A DNA stretch of 64,000 nucleotides from Pseudomonas sp. GTDB lineage: Bacteria; Pseudomonadota; Gammaproteobacteria; Pseudomonadales; Pseudomonadaceae. The stretch covers positions 41,840-105,839 of the forward strand of contig NZ_JASLGE010000085.1 of NCBI RefSeq assembly GCF_030150285.1, in the 5' to 3' direction. The translations under genes and the position numbers were made by a program. Below, in pieces: positions 10,251 through 18,816 of this stretch. Below the pieces are notes generated by a model. The model worked only from the letters and a program-made list of their open reading frames with translations, made no database searches and was not told the origin of the DNA. Within the stretch, counting starts at the first letter, position 1; every line of letters begins with the position of its first letter.

Positions 10251-11444
10251 TTACAGGCCTGAAAGGCCGAGGGCAGGGTCGATTCCATCGAGTGCATCGG
10301 CCAGTGCCTTGGCCTTGTGGCTGATTGTTTGACGCTGCTCGGTGCTTACGCTGTCGTAGGTGCTGTAGCCCTGAGCGGTTTTAAAGCCCGCGAAGGTGTT
10401 GTCCAAGTCGGCGCTGGCGGCATCAAGGGCGTGCAAGAGGTCGCCGTTGTTTTTGGCCAGCAAGGGCCGTAACAAGTCGACCACTGTGCGGGTGACCCCC
10501 AGGTTGGCGGCGAAGCCATTAAGGTCGATATGGCTGTAGCGCTCCTCTTCACCGCTGCCAGCTCGGGTGTCTGCCAGGTTGTGCAGGTTGCGCGAGACGG
10601 TGCTTACCCACTGCTCGGGCGGCAGCGATTGCGCCAGCAGTTGCTGCTTGAGGGCGACGACGTTGGCTTGCAACTGTTGGGCGAGCGGGGCCAGCCCTTG
10701 GGTGGTGCGTTGATCGAAGAGGGCATACTCGATGCGGTGAAAGCCGCTGAACGCCGGGTCCTGTTCGCGCTTCTCGAAATAGTCGGCGCGGGCGTTGATC
10801 GCCGTGTCCAGTTCGGCGAGACGTTGCGCGGCCGGTGCCAGGCGCTGATAGGCCTCGCGGGCAGGCACATACAGTGCTTGTGCCTGCTGCAGATCACCGG
10901 CGCTGATGGCCTGTGACAGCGCATCGACTGCTTTAATCAGCGCGGTGCTCTGGCTGCTCAGATAAACCCGGAACTCAGACAGGGGGCCGATAAACGCCAC
11001 CATGGAAGGCCGGGCCTTGGCCTTGGCGTCGGATTGCGCCGTGGGCGTGACGTGTAAGGTGCCGCGCGGGTTGCTGAGCAGGCCGCAGGTGATGGCGTAA
11101 TCGCCGGGTGCCAGGCTGGCGTTGATCACCTGGCTGAGCCCTGGCGCGATATTTTCACGCTCTTCGACCACCAGTACGCCGTCAAGAATCTCCCATTCAA
11201 CGGCGCGTTCGGAGGCATTGACGATTCGGAAACTGTTGAGCCCGGCGGGCACTGTCAGCGCATTGGGCTCGCAGGCGTGGGAGTGAACCGTTACGGTGAC
11301 TTCGTTGCTGTGAGCCTTGCGCTTGGCGGCCGCCATGTGCGAGGCGTAATAGAACAGCCCGCCCGCTGCGATCATGACGATCACCGAGCCGGCGACGGCC
11401 CAGCGCAAGGCGCGGGGCGGTGTACCACTTGCAGAGGTAGGCAT
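10251..11444 (-). CDS. efeO: EfeO with cupredoxin and M75 domains, membrane anchored
   Basis: 397 residues from ATG 11444 (AAGG just upstream; the longer open frame overlaps efeU and is not used). It has an N-terminal hydrophobic anchor ([20 protein letters not shown]), then a cupredoxin-like domain (about 45-130; [27 protein letters not shown]). An M75/imelysin domain (about 150-395) carries the HxxE motif in [12 protein letters not shown]. The cupredoxin part is thought to oxidise or bind metal and the M75 part to pass Fe to EfeU. Starts 8 bases after efeU. Confidence 0.94.
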   Translation of the reverse strand: MPTSASGTPPRALRWAVAGSVIVMIAAGGLFYYASHMAAAKRKAHSNEVTVTVHSHACEPNALTVPAGLNSFRIVNASERAVEWEILDGVLVVEERENIAPGLSQVINASLAPGDYAITCGLLSNPRGTLHVTPTAQSDAKAKARPSMVAFIGPLSEFRVYLSSQSTALIKAVDALSQAISAGDLQQAQALYVPAREAYQRLAPAAQRLAELDTAINARADYFEKREQDPAFSGFHRIEYALFDQRTTQGLAPLAQQLQANVVALKQQLLAQSLPPEQWVSTVSRNLHNLADTRAGSGEEERYSHIDLNGFAANLGVTRTVVDLLRPLLAKNNGDLLHALDAASADLDNTFAGFKTAQGYSTYDSVSTEQRQTISHKAKALADALDGIDPALGLSGL

Positions 11445-11452
11445 GCAGGACC

Positions 11453-12295
11453 TTATGGGTGTGTGACTGAAGGAGAGGGGCTTGCCTGCGGGGCCTTTGG
11501 CGAGCGGAAAAACAGCGCCAGCGTGACCAGCAGGTAAATGACATAAGCCGCCAGCACGCTGACGCTGGGCGCATCCTGATAGCCGAACATGCCGGCCAGG
11601 ACTGTGCCCAGCGGGCCATCCATCGGCAGGGTGGCGCTGATATCGAACACCACGGTTTGCAGGTGATTCCACAGCCCGGCTTCGTGCAGGGCTTGCACCG
11701 AATTGGCCAAGATGCCTGCGGCGACCACCAGAATAAACAGGCCCGTCCAGCGGAAAAACAGGCCAAGGTTCAAGCGCATGCTGCCGCTGTAGAGGGCAAA
11801 ACCCACACCGATCGCCAGTACCAGCCCGAGCAACGCGCCCAGCGGTGCGGCGGGGCCTTCGCTTTGCTGGAACACCGCGAGCAGGAAGAACACGGTTTCC
11901 AGCCCTTCACGGGCCACGGCAAAAAACACCATGGCAATCAATGCAGTGACCTGATGCCTGGAGCCCGCGAGGGCCTGGTCCAGTGAGGTGTGCAGCGCGT
12001 GCTTGATGGAGCGCGCCACCTTGCGCATCCAGAACACCATAGAGCTGAGAATGCCCACGGCAACCAGGCCCACAAGGCCTTCAAACAGTTCCTGCTGTTT
12101 TTGCGGAAACTCGGCACTCATCAGTTCCAGGCCGCCGCCCACCAGCAGCGACAGCGCAGCGGCCAGAAACACGCCGATCCAGACGGCGGGCATCCACTGC
12201 CCGCGCCCGGTTTGCTTGAGGTAGCTGGCAATGATGCCGACGATAAGCGCGGCCTCAATCCCTTCGCGCAGCATGATCAGAAATGGAACCAGCAT
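11453..12295 (-). CDS. efeU: Ferrous iron permease EfeU (FTR1 family)
   Basis: About 280 residues from ATG 12295 (MLVPFLIMLREGIEAALIVGI). Both FTR1 signature REGxE motifs are present: REGIE in helix 1 and REGLE in helix 4 (AVAREGLETVFFLL), the Fe-binding sites of this seven-helix permease. An in-frame upstream ATG at 12376 would add 27 residues, but FTR1 proteins normally begin directly at the first REGxE helix. It is the first gene of efeU-efeO-efeB-efeM. I see no clear Fur box in the 190 bases upstream. Confidence 0.94.
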   Translation of the reverse strand: MLVPFLIMLREGIEAALIVGIIASYLKQTGRGQWMPAVWIGVFLAAALSLLVGGGLELMSAEFPQKQQELFEGLVGLVAVGILSSMVFWMRKVARSIKHALHTSLDQALAGSRHQVTALIAMVFFAVAREGLETVFFLLAVFQQSEGPAAPLGALLGLVLAIGVGFALYSGSMRLNLGLFFRWTGLFILVVAAGILANSVQALHEAGLWNHLQTVVFDISATLPMDGPLGTVLAGMFGYQDAPSVSVLAAYVIYLLVTLALFFRSPKAPQASPSPSVTHP

Positions 12296-12489
12296 GGACA
12301 GCACCGCAGAATGAATTAGATAGGGAGCTAAGTTGTAACATGTTGATACGTTTGGCCAAACAAGAATCGATTGCATCTGCTGAACGCTGGCTGAACGAAA
12401 GGTGAGGGGGGATTCGGGGTGGTTTTTTGGGGGGGGGAACTGCCGGGTGTGCGCGACGCCGCTATTCAGTCGGCGCCACTGTGGGCGTA

Positions 12490-12966
12490 TTACAAGCCTA
12501 GTTGCGAAAGCCCCGGATGGTCATCAGGCCTGCGGCCCAACGGCCAGTGGAACTTGCGCTCTGATTCCTGAATGGGCAGGTCATTGATGCAGGCAAATCG
12601 ATGAGCCATCAGCCCATTCTCGGTGAACTCCCAGTTTTCATTGCCGTAAGAGCGGAACCAGTTACCGGAATCATCGCGCCACTCATAGGCATAGCGCACA
12701 GCAATGCGGTTGTCGGTAAACGCCCACAGCTCCTTGATTAGGCGGTACTCCAGCTCCTTGCACCATTTGCGCTGCAAAAAGGCCTGGGCCTCGGCCCGAT
12801 TGCTCGCGAACTCCGTACGGTTACGCCAGCAGGTATCCAGGGTGTACGCCAGAGCCACCTTGGCGGCATCGCGACTGTTCCAGCCGTCTTCAGCGAGGCG
12901 TACTTTTAACGTCGCCGTTTCGCGGGTGAACGGCGGCACCGGTTGACGAATTTCTGAGCTGGACAT
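12490..12966 (-). CDS. DUF1348 / NTF2-like protein
   Basis: 158 residues from ATG 12966 (GGAG 8 bases upstream; the open frame runs to 13011). It matches the DUF1348 family of small NTF2-fold proteins: [65 protein letters not shown] and [23 protein letters not shown]. No enzymatic activity is established for the family. It stands alone, convergent with nothing and separated by about 200 bases from efeU. Confidence 0.85.
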   Translation of the reverse strand: MSSSEIRQPVPPFTRETATLKVRLAEDGWNSRDAAKVALAYTLDTCWRNRTEFASNRAEAQAFLQRKWCKELEYRLIKELWAFTDNRIAVRYAYEWRDDSGNWFRSYGNENWEFTENGLMAHRFACINDLPIQESERKFHWPLGRRPDDHPGLSQLGL

Positions 12967-13312
12967 GGCGCTTGCTCCAAGGGTGGCAATAAACGGAGAG
13001 GGGGCGTGCAACGTGTCATAAAAGCGGGTATTGCGGCAATTATGTGGTAATCCCTCGATGAAAATGCTTGGCGGGGGATCTATAGCATGAGGGCAAGACA
13101 GTTAGGCGGGAACACCCGCAGTGGCTCGGCTCCCTTGTTCAATGATGCTCGTGTGTCATGCACACAAAGGGCGCATGCGTACCCAAAACTGGGCACAAAA
13201 GTAACAAGTAACACGTGGAGGTAGCCGTTGCGGCTTTCCCCTTAGCCTGGAAACACCCCGTAATCCGGCGAATGCTCAGAGTTTGCCAAGGCTGGCACAG
13301 GCTTTGCTTTCT
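12967..13312. other. Intergenic regulatory region upstream of the GntR gene
   Basis: No gene seen. Besides the sigma-54 promoter listed separately, two dyads lie 95-145 bases upstream of it: GTGTG-TCATG-CACAC at 13151-13165 and GTACCC-N6-GGGCAC at 13179-13196. These are in the usual place for enhancer-binding-protein sites, but neither fits a known consensus well enough to name. Confidence 0.4.
13293..13308 (+). promoter_or_regulatory. Sigma-54 (-24/-12) promoter
   Basis: TGGCACAGGCTTTGCT matches the consensus TGGCACrNNNNTTGCw at every fixed position. The GG of the -24 element is at 13294-13295 and the GC of the -12 element at 13306-13307. The predicted start is near 13319, inside the left arm of the 34-bp palindrome and about 36 bases ahead of the GntR gene ATG. 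It implies dependence on RpoN and an ATP-driven activator, perhaps a nitrogen-responsive one given the amidase downstream. Confidence 0.75.
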
Positions 13313-13346
13313 CTGAAATTCATCTGATATATCAGATGAATTTCAG
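13313..13346. promoter_or_regulatory. Perfect 34-bp palindrome at the transcription start, probable GntR operator
   Basis: The 34 bases from 13313 to 13346 equal their own reverse complement, centred on GATATATC. Its right end touches the AGGAG Shine-Dalgarno (13345-13349) of the GntR gene. Palindromes of this kind with a central TGATATATCA are typical FCD-GntR operators, so autoregulation and control of the operon are likely. In RNA it would also form a hairpin next to the ribosome site. Confidence 0.75.
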
Positions 13347-13354
13347 GAGTGAAA

Positions 13355-14044
13355 ATGCCCAAATCCACTGATGTTCCTAGTGTTCTGCAGCCGGCGACGC
13401 CCACGACCAAAAGTGCTGCGCAACTGCGCGAGCTGGCCTATGCGCAGATCAAGCAACGCATTATCAGTTGCGAGTTTCGCCCCGGTGATGCGATCAATGA
13501 GGCGCAACTGGCAGCCCTGCTGGGCTTTGGCCGCACGCCGATCCATCAGGCGCTGCACCGCCTTGAGGTCGAGGGCATGGTCACGATCATGCCGCGCAAA
13601 GGGGTGATGGTGACGGCGCTGTCGCTTAACGACGTGCTGGACATGATTGAAGTGCGCGTGTCCAACGAACAGCTGTGCATCAAGCTGGCCGTAGAGCGTG
13701 CCCACGACACGGATATCCGGGCGATGCGCAGCATTCTTGAGCGCACCCCGGCGCTGTTGGCCTGTCACGACGTGACAGGGTTGATGAGCCTGGACCTGCA
13801 GTTTCATATGTCCATTTCTGCCGCCGCGCACAACCGTGTGCTGGCCGAACTACTGCGCAACCTTCACGAAAAGCAGGCCCGGTTCTGGTACCTGACGCTG
13901 TCGGAAAACCACCACAGCCAGCGTATCTACGACGAACACATGGCCATTCTCGAAGCCGTGGAACAGCGTGACGGCGACGCGGCAGTCGCCGCCATTCACC
14001 ACCATATCGACGATTTCCGTCGCGCGATTATGCGCACCCTCTAA
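13355..14044 (+). CDS. GntR/FCD-family transcriptional regulator
   Basis: 229 residues from ATG 13355, chosen because AGGAG lies 6 bases upstream; an in-frame GTG at 13349 is too close. Residues about 20-90 form the winged helix (QLRELAYAQIKQRIISCEFRPGDAINEAQLAALLGFGRTPIHQALHRLE). The rest is an all-helical FCD effector domain (QFHMSISAAAHNRVLAELLRNL, DEHMAILEAVEQRD, AAIHHHIDDFRRAIM) with histidines that usually bind metal. It heads the DUF2848-amidase-MFS unit and probably represses it. The ligand is unknown. Confidence 0.92.
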   Translation: MPKSTDVPSVLQPATPTTKSAAQLRELAYAQIKQRIISCEFRPGDAINEAQLAALLGFGRTPIHQALHRLEVEGMVTIMPRKGVMVTALSLNDVLDMIEVRVSNEQLCIKLAVERAHDTDIRAMRSILERTPALLACHDVTGLMSLDLQFHMSISAAAHNRVLAELLRNLHEKQARFWYLTLSENHHSQRIYDEHMAILEAVEQRDGDAAVAAIHHHIDDFRRAIMRTL

Positions 14045-14066
14045 CGATTGATAAGGGAAACCCAAC

Positions 14067-14744
14067 ATGACTCAATTGACGTTCAACATTGTCGGCCAAG
14101 GTGAGCACCACGCCAGCATCAAGCATTTGATTATTGCCGGGTGGGCAGGGCGTAACAGTGAGGCGGTCGAGCATCACATTGCCGAGCTGGAAGCCCTGGG
14201 TGTGCGTCGCCCGACGCAGATTCCCTGCTTTTACCGGGTGTCGGCGAGCCTGCTGAACACCGGGGAGAACATTCAGGTGCCCGGCAAGGATTCTTCCGGT
14301 GAGACCGAGTTTGTGTTGATCCCGAGTGATCAGGGGTTGTTGATCGGCCTGGGCTCGGACCACACCGATCGCAAGGTTGAAAGCTACGACGTCACGGTCT
14401 CCAAGCAGATGTGCGACAAGCCCATTGCGCAACAGGTGTGGCGCTTCAGCGAAGTGCAGGCGCATTGGGACCAATTGGTGATGCGTACCTGGCGGGTGCG
14501 TGACGGCGTGCGTGAGCTGTATCAGCAAGGCCCGGTAACCAATTTGCTGGCCCCGCAAACACTGCTGGCAAAACTCAACAGTGCCGCCTCGCTACCAGCC
14601 GACACCGCCATGTTCTGCGGTACGCAGTCGGTGATTGGTGAGCTGGGCTATGGCGAGTCCTTTGAAATGGAGCTGTTCGACCCTGTACTCAATCGCAGCC
14701 TGCGCCACCAGTACGGTGTCGAGTCGCTGCCTGTCGCTGAGTGA
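14067..14744 (+). CDS. DUF2848 family protein
   Basis: 225 residues, MTQLTFNIVGQGEHHASIKHLIIAGWAGRNSEAVEHHI..., with the DUF2848 hallmarks AGWAGRN, HIAELEALGVRRPTQIPCFYRVSASLL and GSDHTDRKVE. The family is loosely likened to fumarylacetoacetate-hydrolase folds but has no proven reaction known to me. AAGGG lies upstream of the ATG. It ends overlapping the start region of the amidase, implying coupled translation and a shared pathway with it. Confidence 0.85.
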   Translation: MTQLTFNIVGQGEHHASIKHLIIAGWAGRNSEAVEHHIAELEALGVRRPTQIPCFYRVSASLLNTGENIQVPGKDSSGETEFVLIPSDQGLLIGLGSDHTDRKVESYDVTVSKQMCDKPIAQQVWRFSEVQAHWDQLVMRTWRVRDGVRELYQQGPVTNLLAPQTLLAKLNSAASLPADTAMFCGTQSVIGELGYGESFEMELFDPVLNRSLRHQYGVESLPVAE

Positions 14745-14752
14745 GCCAGAAA

Positions 14753-16093
14753 ATGAATGATATTGCACAGCTTGCCCAAGCGCTGGCAGAGGGTCGTACC
14801 ACCAGTGAGGCATTGGTGACGCGCGCTTTGGCCCGTATTGAGGAACACCGTGCCAGGGGTGGGGTTGCCTATATCAGTGTCGATGCGCAAAGCGCATTGC
14901 AGGCCGCCCGTGCCAGCGATCTGGCGCGGGCGAGCGGCTATGTGCCGTCGCCTCTGGCGGGCCTGCCGGTGTCGATCAAGGACTTGTTTGATGTGGTTGG
15001 GCAGGTTACCGCCAGCGGTTCTAAATTGCTGGCCGGTGCTGAGCCCGCGGCTGAAGATGCCGTGGTGGTGCAACGGCTGCGAGCGGCCGGGGCGATCTTG
15101 CTGGGCCGAACCAATATGAGCGAGTTCGCTTTTTCCGGTCTGGGGCTAAACCCGCACTACGGCACGCCACTCGCACCGTGTGGCGGGCAGCGTATTGCCG
15201 GCGGGTCCAGTTCGGGGGCGGCGGTCAGTGTCGCCCTGGAGATGGCAGTTGCGGGCCTGGGTACCGATACCGGCGGATCCATTCGCATCCCGGCCGCCTT
15301 TTGCAACCTCACCGGGTTCAAGCCCAGCGCCAGCCGCGTCCCGCTGGCCGGTGCCTTCCCGCTGGCAGCCAGCCTGGATTCTATTGGCGCACTCACCCAC
15401 AGCGTGAGCGACTGCATCCTGCTCGACCGGATTCTCTCAGGTGAGCAACTCGATACCCGTTCGGTGCCTTTGGCCGGATTGCGCCTGGCGGTAACGCGGG
15501 ATTTCGTGCTTGACCAAGTGGATCCGACGGTGGCCGCCGCGTTTGAGCGCAGCCTGGCGTTACTTGCAGAGGCGGGCGCGAGCATTCGTTGGTTCGACTT
15601 CCCGCAACTGTACGATCTGCCCCGCATCAATGCGGCGGGCGGGCTGACCGCCGCTGAAGCCTGGCACGGTCATCGCCAGTGGTTGCAAGGTGAGCAGGCT
15701 GACCAGTACGACGCCCGTGTGGCACAACGCATCCGGCGAGGAGAAGCGATTGGCGCGGCGGATTATCTGGACACCCGGCTCGAGCGTCAGCGGTTGATCG
15801 CTATTGCTCAAGAACGTTTGGGCGATGCGGACGCCTGGTTGATGCCTAGCGTGGCGGTCGTGGCACCACCGCTGGCCGACCTGGCGGATGATGACGCGTT
15901 CTTTGCGGCCAATGGGCTGATTCTACGCAACACCAGCGTCATCAACTTTCTCGATGGCTGTGCCCTGAGCCTGCCTTGCCATACCGGCGACGCGTTGCCC
16001 GTCGGGCTGTCGATTGCTGGCTTGCATGGGCAGGACGCGCGCGTGCTGCAAGTGTCACTGGCGATTGAAGCGCTATTGCGAGGTAGCGTCTGA
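14753..16093 (+). CDS. Amidase-signature family amidohydrolase
   Basis: About 446 residues. The amidase signature triad is visible: Lys in GLPVSIKDLFDV, the first Ser in GGSSSGAAVSVA and the nucleophile Ser in GTDTGGSIRIPA. This hydrolyses an amide or related bond of an unidentified small substrate. Start ATG 14753 (MNDIAQLAQ) is preferred; a GTG at 14741 overlaps the DUF2848 stop and is possible. With DUF2848 and an ACS-type MFS importer it suggests a catabolic route using an amide or imide as nitrogen or carbon source. Confidence 0.9.
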   Translation: MNDIAQLAQALAEGRTTSEALVTRALARIEEHRARGGVAYISVDAQSALQAARASDLARASGYVPSPLAGLPVSIKDLFDVVGQVTASGSKLLAGAEPAAEDAVVVQRLRAAGAILLGRTNMSEFAFSGLGLNPHYGTPLAPCGGQRIAGGSSSGAAVSVALEMAVAGLGTDTGGSIRIPAAFCNLTGFKPSASRVPLAGAFPLAASLDSIGALTHSVSDCILLDRILSGEQLDTRSVPLAGLRLAVTRDFVLDQVDPTVAAAFERSLALLAEAGASIRWFDFPQLYDLPRINAAGGLTAAEAWHGHRQWLQGEQADQYDARVAQRIRRGEAIGAADYLDTRLERQRLIAIAQERLGDADAWLMPSVAVVAPPLADLADDDAFFAANGLILRNTSVINFLDGCALSLPCHTGDALPVGLSIAGLHGQDARVLQVSLAIEALLRGSV

Positions 16094-16112
16094 TGCGGTG
16101 CCCTTAAACGCG

Positions 16113-16131
16113 GGGCAGGCCTGACCTGCCC
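16113..16131. repeat. Hairpin between amidase and MFS gene
   Basis: GGGCAGG-CCTGA-CCTGCCC, a 7-bp GC-rich stem 20 bases after the amidase stop, without a T-run. It may stabilise or partly attenuate the message ahead of the MFS gene. Confidence 0.35.
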
Positions 16132-16243
16132 GATTACCCGTAGCAGCTTTTCATCCCCGAACCCACGGTAAATCCCGTGCGCTATCGCTCGCCTGAAAAT
16201 CGGGTGGCGGGGTTCACTGTGCAATGTATTGACGAGATGACGT

Positions 16244-17578
16244 ATGAACCAAAGTAACGCAAGTTCAGTTATAGACGTAGAGCGCGCGCTCGATCCGGCT
16301 GCGGCCGAGATCGGCGCGGTCTATAAAAAAATCGCTTGGCGCTTGTTGCCGTTTTTGGTCTTTCTGTTTGTATTGGCCTGGATTGACCGGGTTAACGTCG
16401 GGTTCGCCAAGCTGTCGATGTTGCAGGACTTGGGTTTCAGTGACGCGGTCTATGGGCTGGGGGCGGGGATATTCTTTATTGGGTACTTTATCTTCGAAGT
16501 GCCCAGCAATTTGATTCTGGAAAAGATCGGGGCGCGCCGCACCCTGGCGCGTATCACCATCATGTGGGGCCTGACGTCAATTGCGATGGCTTATGTGGAA
16601 AGTGCCTGGTCTTTCTATGTGCTGCGCTTTCTGCTGGGTGCCTTTGAAGCGGGCTTCTTCCCGGGCGTGGTGCTGTACCTCACCTACTGGTTTCCGGCGG
16701 CGCAGCGGGCAAAGATCAACGGCATGTTCATGACGTCGTTTGCCATTGCCGGTGTGGTGGGTGGCCCGTTGGCCGGCTTTATCATGAGCCGCATGGTGGG
16801 CGTAGGCACGCTGGCGAACTGGCAGTGGCTGTTTATCCTTGAAGGCATTCCTTCAGTGATTGCAGGCTTTATGGTGCTGCGCTACTTGCCCGAGAAGCCG
16901 GCCAACGCCAAATGGCTGACCCCGGCACAACGCCAGATGGTCACCGACACCATTGCTCGTGAAGACAGCGCGCCCGGCAAGCACAGCGACCTGCGTACCT
17001 TGCTGCGCTACCCCAAGCTGTGGCTGTGTGCGCTGGTGTATTTCTGCCTGGTCAGTGGCAACGCGACCATCGCCTTCTGGACCCCGTCGGTGATCAAGTC
17101 GTTGGGCGTCGACGACACGCTGCATATCGGCTTGTTGTCGTCTATCCCGTTCATACTGGGCACCGTAGCGATGCTGTGGAACGGCTTCCATTCCGACAAG
17201 ACCGCCGAACGTCGCTTGCATTGCGCAATGGCAGCGCTGCTGGCCGGGCTTGGGCTGATCTGCACCGGGATGTTCCTGGGTAACGCGGTACTGGCGCTGA
17301 TTGCCCTGACCGTTGCAGCGATGGGGATTCTGGCGGCCTTTCCGGTGTTCTGGTCGATCCCTGGAGCATTTCTGGCGGGCACCGCTGCGGCAGGCGGTAT
17401 TGCCCTGATTAACTGCATCGGCAACCTGGCCGGGTTTGTCGCGCCGTATATGATTGGCTGGCTGAAAACCCTGACCGGTAGCCTGGCGGCCGGCCTGTAT
17501 ATGGTGGCAGCCTTTGAGATTGTGGCGGCGGTATTGCTGCTGCTGTGCTTCAAAGGCATCAAGGTGGCCAAGGTGTAA
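16244..17578 (+). CDS. MFS transporter, anion:cation symporter type
   Basis: 444 residues with 12 hydrophobic segments. IAWRLLPFLVFLFVLAWIDRVNVGFAKLSM, then GLGAGIFFIGYFIFEVPSNLILEKIGARR and LRFLLGAFEAGFFPGVVLYLTYWF, are the ACS family signatures, whose members import organic acid anions such as tartrate, phthalate or 4-hydroxyphenylacetate. It lies downstream of the amidase in the same direction and probably imports the substrate of that pathway. Confidence 0.92.
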   Translation: MNQSNASSVIDVERALDPAAAEIGAVYKKIAWRLLPFLVFLFVLAWIDRVNVGFAKLSMLQDLGFSDAVYGLGAGIFFIGYFIFEVPSNLILEKIGARRTLARITIMWGLTSIAMAYVESAWSFYVLRFLLGAFEAGFFPGVVLYLTYWFPAAQRAKINGMFMTSFAIAGVVGGPLAGFIMSRMVGVGTLANWQWLFILEGIPSVIAGFMVLRYLPEKPANAKWLTPAQRQMVTDTIAREDSAPGKHSDLRTLLRYPKLWLCALVYFCLVSGNATIAFWTPSVIKSLGVDDTLHIGLLSSIPFILGTVAMLWNGFHSDKTAERRLHCAMAALLAGLGLICTGMFLGNAVLALIALTVAAMGILAAFPVFWSIPGAFLAGTAAAGGIALINCIGNLAGFVAPYMIGWLKTLTGSLAAGLYMVAAFEIVAAVLLLLCFKGIKVAKV

Positions 17579-17606
17579 CGCTTGCCACGCCCTCCCTGAA
17601 GCTGAT

Positions 17607-17630
17607 ATCGCCCCGTTAAGGGGCGATTTT
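17607..17630 (+). terminator. Rho-independent terminator after the MFS gene
   Basis: ATCGCCCC-GTTAA-GGGGCGAT followed by TTTT. It also contains the last codons and TAA of the oppositely oriented kfrA-like gene, so it may work for both directions. Confidence 0.8.
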
Positions 17631-18638
17631 CGTGGGGGGCGATTCTTCTTTGCTCGGCGTTTTCGCATCATTCAGCGCTTGCAGGCTGTCCAGCGCGGCT
17701 TCGGCTTTTACGGCCCTTAAGGTCAGTGCGGTATGGGCTTCCAGCGCCTGGCTGTGGGCTCGTTTAAGGCTGTCGCTTTCTTCGGTGGCGACGCGCAGGC
17801 GTTCGTTCAGCAAGGTGCGTTCGCTGTCCAGCTGGCTCAGTTGCGCGGTGAGGCGCTCATTCAAGTTGCTGAGTTTGTGCTGTTGATCGCTGGCCTGGTT
17901 AAGTTCTTTGCTCAGGGCGCGGCTTTCACTGAGTACGCGCTCGTTGTCGCGGTGCAGTTGGGTGATCTCGTCCTGACGCACCAACGCGCTTTGTTGAGCC
18001 TGGCGCAACTCCATCTGCACCTGTTGCAGTTGCCCTTCGTGGCGGCGCTGCTCCTGCTCGCGCTGATCTTTAACGGCGCTACGGTAGTGCTCAAGCGCAT
18101 CGCGGGCGTGCAGGTGTTTGTCTTCCAGTGAGCGAATCTGCTCGTCGCGGTCGTTGAGGCGCAGCTCGAAATCGCTGCACGCCTGATTCAGCGCCGCGTT
18201 GCGGGTTTGCTCGGTTTGCAGCATGGAGCGGGTGGACTCAAGGTGGGCGGTCTCCTGGTGCAGGGCGTTGCCTTGGCTCTCGAACTGCTGCTGGAGTTGC
18301 GCCAGCGCCTGTCGGGTTTCAGCCAATTGCGCCTGCAGTTCGGCCTTGAGCTGTTCGTAGTGGGCCTGGGCGCGGTCAATGGGCTCTTGCGCCTGTTCTT
18401 GCAAGCGGCGAGCGAGGCGGGCGACCAGTTCGGTCAGTTCATCCCCGATGTGCTCGGGGGCCAGACCGCGCCGGCTGTCGCTTTCATCCAGCTCCTTGAG
18501 ATACCGGTGGATCGTGGTTTTCGACCCGGTATTGCCCATTTCTATTCGTACCGCATCGATGCTCGGGTGTTCACCACGGGCCAGGATGGCGGTGCGTGCG
18601 ATTTGCACCACTGCCTTGTTTACGCCGCCGCGAGCCAT
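17616..18638 (-). CDS. KfrA-like coiled-coil DNA-binding protein
   Basis: 340 residues. The N-terminal region (1-110; ARGGVNKAVVQIARTAILARGEHPSIDAVRIEMGNTGSKTTIHRYLKELDE) is the KfrA_N DNA-binding domain. Residues about 85-320 are a nearly uninterrupted Gln/Glu/Arg/Leu-rich coiled coil. KfrA of plasmid RK2 is a repressor and partition-associated filament protein. GGAG sits 6 bases before ATG 18638. Repeated TATGTA/TACATA motifs just upstream look like its own operator. It is divergent from a tyrosine recombinase; no plasmid genes surround the pair. Confidence 0.88.
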   Translation of the reverse strand: MARGGVNKAVVQIARTAILARGEHPSIDAVRIEMGNTGSKTTIHRYLKELDESDSRRGLAPEHIGDELTELVARLARRLQEQAQEPIDRAQAHYEQLKAELQAQLAETRQALAQLQQQFESQGNALHQETAHLESTRSMLQTEQTRNAALNQACSDFELRLNDRDEQIRSLEDKHLHARDALEHYRSAVKDQREQEQRRHEGQLQQVQMELRQAQQSALVRQDEITQLHRDNERVLSESRALSKELNQASDQQHKLSNLNERLTAQLSQLDSERTLLNERLRVATEESDSLKRAHSQALEAHTALTLRAVKAEAALDSLQALNDAKTPSKEESPPTKIAP

Positions 18639-18654
18639 CGCGTTCTCCTACGAT

Positions 18655-18688
18655 TATGTACTGTGGTATGTATCATGTATTTACATAC
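18655..18688. promoter_or_regulatory. Iterated TATGTA/TACATA motifs upstream of the kfrA-like gene
   Basis: TATGTA at 18655-18660 and 18667-18672, a related ATGTA at 18675-18679, and TACATA at 18682-18687. GTATGTA (18666-18672) and TACATAC (18682-18688) form an inverted pair. It lies 17-50 bases upstream of the ATG, as expected for an autoregulatory operator. Confidence 0.55.
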
Positions 18689-18816
18689 TATAACGGCTTG
18701 ATGATTTTGTCTTTATTTAAGATTTAACAGGCGGGATATACTGGTATTATCCCGTGCTAGAGCCTTTTTACAGTCTGTAACGCCCATTTTCAGTACGCCA
18801 CACACGAGAGCTGCCC

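Noticed and set aside
10251..11672. Longer EfeO start giving 473 residues
   Set aside because: The extra 76 residues overlap efeU in another frame; ATG 11444 has a ribosome site and directly precedes the membrane anchor.
12296..12489. Fur box upstream of efeU
   Set aside because: No stretch resembles the GATAATGATAATCATTATC consensus.
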